The translations under genes were made by a program, and so were the position numbers. From contig DRPD01000013.1 of assembly GCA_011374735.1 (NCBI GenBank), forward strand, positions 1 to 5,762: a stretch of 5,762 bases of DNA, in the 5' to 3' direction. This document shows positions 1 through 4,710 of this stretch, piece by piece. Source of the stretch: Thermopetrobacter sp. GTDB taxonomy: Bacteria; Pseudomonadota; Alphaproteobacteria; Rhizobiales; Aestuariivirgaceae. Each line of letters opens with the position of its first letter. The stretch's first letter is position 1. The notes below the pieces were generated by a model that did no database searches, was not told where the DNA came from, and was given only the letters and a program-made list of their open reading frames with translations.

Positions 1-554
1 ACGAAAATCTTCGTGGAGGTCTTGGCCATGGAGCGCACGTCATAGGACGCCTCGCGGGTGGAGACGGCGATGTATTTGGCCACGGAGCCGAAGCCGGGGC
101 AGTTGTCGGTGATCGGCAGGTCGTTGTCCACGGTCTTGGGCACGTGGATGGCCTGCACCGGAAAGCCCATTTTCTCCGACAGCTGTGAAACCTTGTAGCA
201 GGTGTCCGCCGAGTCGCCGCCGCCGTTGTAGAAGAAGTAGCCGATGTCATGGGCCTTGAAGACCTCGATGAGGCGCTCGTATTCGCGCTGGTTCTCCTCC
301 AGGCTCTTCAGCTTGTAGCGGCACGAGCCGAAGGCGCCGGACGGGGTGTGGCGCAGCGCCGCGATGGCGGCGTCGGATTCCTTGCTGGTGTCGATCAACT
401 CCTCGGTCAGCGCGCCGATGATGCCGTTCTTGCCGGCATAGACGGTGCCGATCTTGTCGGAATTGGCGCGGGCCGCCTCGATGACGCCGCAGGCGGAGGC
501 GTTGATGACGGCGGTGACGCCGCCGGACTGGGCGTAGAACGCGTTCTTGGGCAT
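1..554 (-). CDS. pfp: PPi-dependent 6-phosphofructokinase, N-terminal part (3' end beyond window)
   Basis: Partial gene reading leftward from ATG at 554; 184 complete codons are present, probably a little under half of the protein. The enzyme interconverts fructose 6-phosphate and fructose 1,6-bisphosphate using pyrophosphate instead of ATP; it is cytoplasmic and reversible. The N-terminus (MPKNAFYAQSGGVTAVINAS) carries the glycine-rich loop of the phosphofructokinase family. Residues 111-118 read GGGDSADT: Asp114 stands where ATP enzymes have Gly104 (E. coli numbering). Residues 139-146 read PKTVDNDL: Lys140 replaces the Gly of ATP-type PGTIDND, and Asp143 is the expected catalytic base. The Asp/Lys pair is the recognised signature of PPi-dependent members. 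A purine-rich stretch (gagggag, minus strand of 567-573) lies 12 bases before the ATG, a slightly long spacing. I see no convincing promoter in the 162-base gap to the divergent neighbour. Family assignment is firm; PPi specificity is inferred from the two residues. Confidence 0.93.
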   Translation of the reverse strand, partial: MPKNAFYAQSGGVTAVINASACGVIEAARANSDKIGTVYAGKNGIIGALTEELIDTSKESDAAIAALRHTPSGAFGSCRYKLKSLEENQREYERLIEVFKAHDIGYFFYNGGGDSADTCYKVSQLSEKMGFPVQAIHVPKTVDNDLPITDNCPGFGSVAKYIAVSTREASYDVRSMAKTSTKIF

Positions 555-716
555 GGGTTTGAACGTCTCCCTCGTGTTGACAGGTCGGAATCGTCAGGGG
601 GCCTCGCCAGCGGATATCCCCCGAAAGTCTAACAGGCCCCGTTTTCCGCGCACGGTCATAGCGGATGCGGCGGCGGTTGTGAAGGCAGGGGCTTTTCATC
701 GGGCGCGGGGACGACT

Positions 717-1487
717 ATGCAGGCGCTTAGGATGCGCAGGTTTTTCACATTCGCGGCCGCCGTGCTGCTGGCCGCCGGTGTGGCGCGGGCCGAGCCGGCC
801 TGCCGGCAGACCGCGTTCGAGGGCGCGGCGTTTCTCGTCTGCACCGCCGAGGTGGGCGAGGTGCGGCTGCGCACCTGGCTGGATGACGATGCGGGACAGC
901 CGCTGCGCACGTTCGCGCGGCTGAAGGCATACGCGGAGAAAGACGGCCGCCGGCTGCTGTTCGCCTTCAACGCCGGGATGTTCACGCCCGAGCACCGGCC
1001 GGCCGGGCTGTATGTGGAAGACGGCCGGGTGGTGAAGGGGATCAACCTGAAGCGCGGGCGGGGCAATTTCCATCTGCTGCCGAATGGGGTGTTGTGGATC
1101 GGCGAGACGCGGGCCGGGGTGATGGAATCGCGGCGTTTCGCGCGGGCCATGCGGCGCGGGCGCCTGCGGCCCCGGTTCGCCACCCAGTCGGGGCCGCTGC
1201 TGGTGATCGGCGGCAGGCTGCATCCGCAGTTCCGGCGTGGCTCCGACTCGCTGAAGATCCGTAACGGGGCCGGGGTGAGGGCCGGCGGCAAGGTGGTGGT
1301 GTTCGCGCTGGCGCTGGACGCGGTGAACTTCCACACCTTCGCGCGGCTGTTCCGCGATCACCTGAAAACACCGAACGCGCTGTTTCTCGACGGCGGCATC
1401 TCGCAGGCGCTGATCCCCGATCTGGGCCATTTCGGCGGCCTGTTGCCGCTGTCCTACGGCCCGTTCGTCGGCGCGGTGGCGCGCTGA
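717..1487 (+). CDS. Secreted DUF2233 / phosphodiester glycosidase (NAGPA-like) family protein
   Basis: A 256-residue protein with a signal peptide: Arg5, Arg7 and Arg8, a hydrophobic core at about residues 9-22, and a likely cleavage after ARA at residue 25, so it should be exported. The mature part matches the DUF2233/NAGPA fold: FAFNAGMF at 82-89, a following GLYVEDG segment, a GNFHLLPNGV segment, ATQSGPLLV in the middle, and LFLDGG at 222-227 near the C-terminus. In mammals the family founder removes GlcNAc from a phosphodiester; in bacteria the substrate is mostly unknown and may be a cell-envelope glycan, so no specific function is assigned. Cys29 and Cys42 of the mature protein could form a disulfide. 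Met6 (ATG at 732) is an alternative start that still leaves a good signal peptide; neither start has a strong Shine-Dalgarno sequence. It has no evident link to the carbon-fixation genes on either side. Confidence 0.88.
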   Translation: MQALRMRRFFTFAAAVLLAAGVARAEPACRQTAFEGAAFLVCTAEVGEVRLRTWLDDDAGQPLRTFARLKAYAEKDGRRLLFAFNAGMFTPEHRPAGLYVEDGRVVKGINLKRGRGNFHLLPNGVLWIGETRAGVMESRRFARAMRRGRLRPRFATQSGPLLVIGGRLHPQFRRGSDSLKIRNGAGVRAGGKVVVFALALDAVNFHTFARLFRDHLKTPNALFLDGGISQALIPDLGHFGGLLPLSYGPFVGAVAR

Positions 1488-1502
1488 ACGCTCAGGCGGT
1501 GG

Positions 1503-2417
1503 TCAGTTCTCCAGCCGCGGCAGGAAGGCGGCGCCTTGCGCGGCGAGGAAGTCCCACAGGGCCTGGGCGGCGGGCATCAGGCTCTTGCCCTTGCGCCTGA
1601 CCACATACCACTGGCGCATGATCGGCAGGCCCGGCACGTGGATGACGCCGAGGCGGCCGGAGCGCACCTCCGCGGCGGTGGTGTGGGCGGAAATGAGCGC
1701 GATGCCGAGGCCGGCCATCACCGCCTGTTTGATGGTTTCGTTGGAGGTGATCTCCATGCCGATGCGCGGGCTGATGTCGAGGCGCACGAACAGCCGTTCG
1801 GTGAGCCGCCGGGTGCCGGAGCCCTTCTCGCGCATCAGGAACGTCTCATGGGCCAGATCGGCGGCGCGCACCCCCCGCCTGCCGGCCAGCGGGTGATCGG
1901 CGGCGCAGATGATGACGTGCGGATGCGGGCCGATGACGGAGCGCTCCACCTCGAAGCGTTCCGGCGGCGTGCCCATGATGGCGAAGTCCAGCTCGTAGTT
2001 CTCCAGCGCCCGCACCGTCTCCACCCGGTTGCCGACCAGCAGCCGCATGTCCACCTCCGGGTGCTCGGCGGTGAAGGCGGCCAGCGCCTTCGGGGCGAAA
2101 TACTTCGCCGTGGACACCACGCCGACGCGGGCGGTGCCGCCGCTGACACCCTTCATCTCATCGAGCGATTGCGCGCAGGTCTTCAGCACGCCCTCGATCT
2201 GCTGGGCGGCGTCGAGCAGCACGTTGCCGGCCGGCGTCAGCCGCATGCCGTCCGGCGAACGCTCCAGCAGCGACAGGCCGATGTGCTCCTCCAGCGTCTT
2301 CAGTTGCAACGACACCGCCGGCGGGGTGACGTGCAGCTCCTGGGCGGCGCCGGCGATCGACCCCCGGCGGGTGACGGTGGCCAGGGCGCGCAATTGCTTC
2401 AGTGTGATGTTGTGCAT
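1503..2417 (-). CDS. cbbR: LysR-type regulator CbbR, activator of the cbb operon
   Basis: A 304-residue LysR-family regulator, the usual length for the family. Residues 6-64 form the winged helix-turn-helix (LKQLRALATV, then GSIAGAAQELHVTPPAVSLQ as the recognition region, then LTPAG). From about residue 90 to the end is the two-lobed effector domain, including TAKYFAPKALAAF and EITSNETIKQAVMAGLGIAL, both typical of CbbR. CbbR proteins bind TNA-N7-TNA sites beside cbb operons and respond to metabolites such as RuBP or NADPH. The gene is divergent from cbbF-cbbP-tkt, the standard CbbR arrangement. I chose ATG 2417 because MHNITLKQLRAL is where the family normally begins. An in-frame ATG at 2456 would add 13 residues (MRHIGAGRRAPPG) that look unconserved, although it has a reasonable Shine-Dalgarno sequence (agga, 7 bases before). 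From 2417 the nearest purine-rich site (aggag) is 13 bases away. The CbbR identity rests on sequence likeness and position. Confidence 0.92.
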   Translation of the reverse strand: MHNITLKQLRALATVTRRGSIAGAAQELHVTPPAVSLQLKTLEEHIGLSLLERSPDGMRLTPAGNVLLDAAQQIEGVLKTCAQSLDEMKGVSGGTARVGVVSTAKYFAPKALAAFTAEHPEVDMRLLVGNRVETVRALENYELDFAIMGTPPERFEVERSVIGPHPHVIICAADHPLAGRRGVRAADLAHETFLMREKGSGTRRLTERLFVRLDISPRIGMEITSNETIKQAVMAGLGIALISAHTTAAEVRSGRLGVIHVPGLPIMRQWYVVRRKGKSLMPAAQALWDFLAAQGAAFLPRLEN

Positions 2418-2455
2418 GCCTGGTGGTGCTCTCCTGCCTGCTCCGATGTGTCGCA

Positions 2456-2505
2456 TTTAGATTTCCTGATGTTCAAGCTAAGATAATTCAAATTTACTTT
2501 TCAAG
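2456..2505. promoter_or_regulatory. AT-rich island with two candidate CbbR sites (TNA-N7-TNA)
   Basis: Only 13 of these 50 bases are G or C, in an otherwise very GC-rich window. Two segments fit the CbbR consensus TNA-N7-TNA: TTAGATTTCCTGA at 2457-2469 and TAATTCAAATTTA at 2484-2496, with centres 27 bases apart. Three copies of TTCAA also occur, at 2472, 2487 and 2500. Position beside cbbR fits autoregulation and activation of the divergent operon. The consensus is short and AT-rich DNA matches it easily, so each individual site is only a candidate. Confidence 0.5.
2476..2504 (-). promoter_or_regulatory. cbbR: Candidate sigma-70 promoter for cbbR
   Basis: On the minus strand, TTGAAA (2499-2504) and TTAGCT (2476-2481) are separated by 17 bases, an acceptable -35/-10 pair with a weak -10. 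It overlaps the second candidate CbbR site, as expected for autorepression. Transcription would begin near 2469, leaving a leader of about 50 bases to ATG 2417. Confidence 0.27.
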
Positions 2506-2570
2506 CCAGTTTCGTCATGGTGCCGCCAAAATCGACGCCGGAGGCCCGGCGGTCGGACGGTGCCGCGGTG

Positions 2571-2589
2571 GAAAACGGGGGGCGTTTTC
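2571..2589. repeat. Inverted repeat GAAAACG-N5-CGTTTTC
   Basis: Perfect 7-base arms (2571-2577 and 2583-2589) flank five G residues. It could be a dyad operator or, if transcribed, a small hairpin. There is no T-tract after it and it points into the cbb operon, so a terminator is unlikely. It lies about 30 bases upstream of the second, longer inverted repeat. Confidence 0.5.
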
Positions 2590-2601
2590 GACAGGTGGCG
2601 G

Positions 2602-2640
2602 AGCTTGACGGCGAATCTGGTGGATATATTCGCCGAAGCT
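2602..2640. repeat. Long imperfect inverted repeat just upstream of cbbF
   Basis: The left arm AGCTT-ga-CGGCGAAT (2602-2616) is complementary to the right arm ATTCGCCGAAGCT (2628-2640): 13 base pairs in total, interrupted only by a two-base bulge (2607-2608), with an 11-base loop (2617-2627). It is followed by gattaaaagg, not by a T-run, so it is not a standard terminator. It is either an operator-like dyad or a 5' leader hairpin in the cbb mRNA. Confidence 0.65.
2605..2632 (+). promoter_or_regulatory. Candidate cbb operon promoter
   Basis: TTGACG (2605-2610) and TATTCG (2627-2632) are 16 bases apart, a possible -35/-10 pair reading toward cbbF. It lies inside the long inverted repeat, so a protein bound to that dyad would cover the promoter. 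The -10 box is poor and the candidate CbbR sites would be unusually far upstream (over 140 bases), which weakens the call. Confidence 0.22.
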
Positions 2641-2644
2641 GATT

Positions 2645-2659
2645 AAAAGGCGTCCGGTG
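2645..2659 (+). promoter_or_regulatory. cbbF: Shine-Dalgarno and alternative GTG start for cbbF
   Basis: AAAAGG at 2645-2650 lies six bases before GTG 2657, which is in frame with cbbF and would add 22 residues. The spacing is good. Against it, 8 of the 22 added codons end in A or T, unlike the strongly G/C-ending codons from ATG 2723 onward, and the added peptide does not resemble the family N-terminus. Confidence 0.35.
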
Positions 2660-2722
2660 AAGGCTGACCGCACTGGAGCGCGGCATGCCGCAGGGGGCGG
2701 CAGGAGTGATCGGGAACAGGTG

Positions 2723-3739
2723 ATGGCGGGTTTCAACAAGCTGGACGACTGGTTGCGCGAGCGGGCCGGGGACGATCCGGTGATCGGCGCGGCGGCGGCG
2801 GTGATCGGCACCATCGCGCGCACCGCCGACGAGGTGGCCAGGGCGGTGGCGCGCGGGCCGCTCAACGAGGGGCTGGAAGACAAGCCGCTGGCCGAGGTCT
2901 ACGCGGCGCTCGACGCGCGGGCCCGGGAGCTGTTCCTGAACGCGCTGGCCGATCTGCCGGTGGCGCGCATCGCGCGCGAGAGCGGGCCGGTGGCGCAAGG
3001 CAAGGCGGACGGGCCGGTGGCGGTGGCGCTCGATGCGCTGAACGGCTCGTCGAACATCGACGCCAACACTTCGCCGGGCACGCTGTTCTCCATCTGGCCG
3101 GAGAAGGGAGAGGATACCTTCAAGGGGCCGGGCACGGAGATGATCGCGGCCGGGCTGATCATCTACGGGCCGCGCACCGGCATGGCCTTCACGGCCGGCG
3201 AGGGCCTGCGCATCGCCACGCGCGATCCGGACGACGGCACCTTCTACGTCACCGCGGAGACGCGCACCCTGCCGGAGGATCACGCCCGCGAATACGCGGT
3301 GAACGCCTCCAACTACCGGTTCTGGGACGATGCCATCCGCACCTACGTGGATGACATGATCGACGGCGCCGACGGGCCGCGCGAGCAGGACTACAACATG
3401 CGCTGGGCGGCCTCGCTGGTGGCGGAGACGGTGCGCATCATCAATCGCGGCGGCATTTTCCTCTATCCGGCCGACAGCCGCCCGGGGTTCGGCGCCGGGC
3501 GCATGAAGCTGTTGTTCCACGCCCATCCGGTGGCCTACATCATCGAACAGGCGGGCGGCATGGCCACCGACGGCAAGGCGCGCATTCTCGAGAAGGCCTG
3601 CGGCGACGATCCGCATCGCAGAACGCCGCTGATCTTCGGATCGAGGCCGGAGGTGGAGCGGCTGGCGCGCTATTACGACCTGCCGCTGGGCGGCTCGCGC
3701 TCGCCGTTGTTCTCGCGGCGCGGGCTGTTCCGCATGTAA
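2723..3739 (+). CDS. cbbF: Class I fructose-1,6-bisphosphatase homologue with altered metal-site residues
   Basis: A 338-residue protein of the FBPase family, normal length. In the Calvin cycle the family dephosphorylates fructose 1,6-bisphosphate (and often sedoheptulose 1,7-bisphosphate) in the cytoplasm. Retained family features: GSSNIDANTSPGTLFSI (108-124), GLIIYGP (144-150), VNASNYRFW (193-201), NMRWAASLVAE (225-235), GGIFLYPA (243-250), EQAGGMATDGK (from 275) and PHRRTPLIFGS near the end. Several catalytic positions differ from the family. Canonical DPLDGSSN is DALNGSSN here (Asn107, codon AAC at 3041-3043). The SEE metal motif reads RES (Glu86 kept, Ser87 in place of Glu). The YECNP motif reads FHAHP (His266 in place of Glu). 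Asp64 and Asp104 are kept. Whether it is an active FBPase is therefore uncertain. Start ATG 2723 fits the family N-terminus and codon use; GTG 2657 is the alternative. First gene of the apparent operon. Confidence 0.87.
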   Translation: MAGFNKLDDWLRERAGDDPVIGAAAAVIGTIARTADEVARAVARGPLNEGLEDKPLAEVYAALDARARELFLNALADLPVARIARESGPVAQGKADGPVAVALDALNGSSNIDANTSPGTLFSIWPEKGEDTFKGPGTEMIAAGLIIYGPRTGMAFTAGEGLRIATRDPDDGTFYVTAETRTLPEDHAREYAVNASNYRFWDDAIRTYVDDMIDGADGPREQDYNMRWAASLVAETVRIINRGGIFLYPADSRPGFGAGRMKLLFHAHPVAYIIEQAGGMATDGKARILEKACGDDPHRRTPLIFGSRPEVERLARYYDLPLGGSRSPLFSRRGLFRM

Positions 3740-3797
3740 ACGGGCGTTTTCCGGGTTTCAACGATCATTCTTCAAGGCGCAGGGAGACAACGGGTTC

Positions 3798-4676
3798 ATG
3801 TCTGTGAAGCATCCCATCATTTCGGTGACCGGCTCTTCGGGGGCGGGCACCTCGACGGTCAAGCACACCTTCGAGCAGATCTTTCACCGCGAAGGGGTCA
3901 AGGCGGCGCTGATCGAGGGCGACGCTTTCCACCGCCATGACCGTCAGGCCATGAAGGAGGCCATGCAGAAGGCGGAAGCGGAGGGCAACCCCCACTTCTC
4001 GCATTTCGGGCCGGAGGCCAATCTGCTGAAGGAGCTGGAAGAGACCTTCAAGCGTTATGGCGAAACCGGCGTGCTGCGCACCCGAAACTACGTGCATGAC
4101 GAAGACGAGGCGGAGAAATACGGCGTCGATCCGGGCAAATTCACCGAATGGCGGGAAATCCCGGCCGGTGAATCCGACCTGCTGCTGTATGAGGGCCTGC
4201 ACGGGGCGGTGGTCACCGACGAGGTGAACGTGGCGCAATACGCCGATCTGAAGATCGGCGTGGTGCCGGTGATCAATCTGGAGTGGATCCAGAAGATCCA
4301 CCGCGACCGGGCGGCGCGCGGCTACACCACGGAGGCGGTGACCGACACCATTCTCAGGCGCATGCACGACTACGTGCATTACATCTGCCCGCAGTTCTCC
4401 GAAACCGACATCAACTTCCAGCGGGTGCCGACGGTGGACACCTCCAACCCGTTCATCGCCCGCTGGATCCCGACGGCCGGGGAATCGATGGTGGTGATCC
4501 GCTTCAAGGATCCGCACGGCATCGACTTTCCCTATCTGCTGTCGATGATCCACGACAGCTTCATGAGCCGCGCCAACACCCTGGTGGTGCCCGGCGACAT
4601 GATGGATCTGGCCATGCAGCTGATCCTGACGCCGATGATCCACCGGCTGATCGAGAGAAAGGCCCGCGCCATCTGA
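3798..4676 (+). CDS. cbbP: Phosphoribulokinase (class I, proteobacterial type)
   Basis: A 292-residue cytoplasmic kinase that phosphorylates ribulose 5-phosphate with ATP to give ribulose 1,5-bisphosphate, the RuBisCO substrate. It is a marker enzyme of the Calvin cycle. The Walker A loop GSSGAGTST is at residues 12-20. Asp42, His45 and Arg49 ([10 protein letters not shown]) match the catalytic and substrate-binding residues of the well-studied Rhodobacter sphaeroides enzyme with the same numbering. Glu132 in LLYEGLHG matches its Glu131 after a one-residue insertion. [15 protein letters not shown] supplies the substrate-binding arginines, and Arg31, linked to NADH activation in R. sphaeroides, is present. 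The C-terminal half ([29 protein letters not shown]) is typical of the family. AGGGAG lies 11 bases before the ATG. It starts 58 bases after cbbF with no hairpin-plus-T terminator between, so co-transcription is likely. No odd residues seen. Confidence 0.97.
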   Translation: MSVKHPIISVTGSSGAGTSTVKHTFEQIFHREGVKAALIEGDAFHRHDRQAMKEAMQKAEAEGNPHFSHFGPEANLLKELEETFKRYGETGVLRTRNYVHDEDEAEKYGVDPGKFTEWREIPAGESDLLLYEGLHGAVVTDEVNVAQYADLKIGVVPVINLEWIQKIHRDRAARGYTTEAVTDTILRRMHDYVHYICPQFSETDINFQRVPTVDTSNPFIARWIPTAGESMVVIRFKDPHGIDFPYLLSMIHDSFMSRANTLVVPGDMMDLAMQLILTPMIHRLIERKARAI

Positions 4677-4698
4677 AGAAGGCGCCACCGACATTGCC

Positions 4699-4704
4699 AA
4701 GGAG
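4699..4704 (+). promoter_or_regulatory. tkt: Strong Shine-Dalgarno site of transketolase
   Basis: AAGGAG sits six bases before ATG 4711 in the 34-base gap after cbbP. It is the best ribosome site in the window and settles the transketolase start. No promoter or terminator is seen in this gap. Confidence 0.75.
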
Positions 4705-4710
4705 AGTTCC

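Larger units (their letters stand above)
2418..2722. promoter_or_regulatory. Divergent cbbR-cbbF intergenic regulatory region
   Basis: This is the only stretch of about 300 bases without an assigned gene. From left to right it holds the cbbR leader (to about 2456), an AT-rich island at 2456-2505, a GC-rich segment, an inverted repeat at 2571-2589, a longer inverted repeat at 2602-2640, and a 66-base in-frame segment (2657-2722) that would be coding only if cbbF starts at GTG 2657. Promoters for both directions and the CbbR control sites are expected here. No small gene with convincing codon use is visible. Confidence 0.75.

Noticed and set aside
577..582. Perfect TTGACA as a -35 box for the DUF2233 gene
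   Set aside because: No acceptable -10 hexamer lies 16-18 bases downstream, and it sits more than 130 bases before the gene, close to the pfp start.
612..619. GGATATCC palindrome between pfp and the DUF2233 gene
   Set aside because: An eight-base palindrome with no extension or repeat nearby is expected by chance.
249..699. Open frames on both strands across the pfp start region
   Set aside because: They are out of frame with pfp, whose minus-strand frame gives unmistakable phosphofructokinase motifs; the alternatives are Arg/His- or Gly/Ala-rich shadows.
1536..2486. Long plus-strand open frame opposite cbbR (about 316 codons)
   Set aside because: It mirrors cbbR; the product is low-complexity His/Gly/Arg/Ala-rich with no family likeness, as expected from antisense frames in GC-rich DNA.
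2501..3616. Long minus-strand open frame opposite the FBPase (about 371 codons)
   Set aside because: Arg/Ala/His-rich translation without domains; the plus strand encodes a clear FBPase-family protein over the same bases.
3738..3753. AAACG-gg-CGTTT palindrome at the cbbF stop as a terminator
   Set aside because: The loop would be only two bases, or the stem only four pairs, and the T-run is only four bases; operon read-through into cbbP is more likely.
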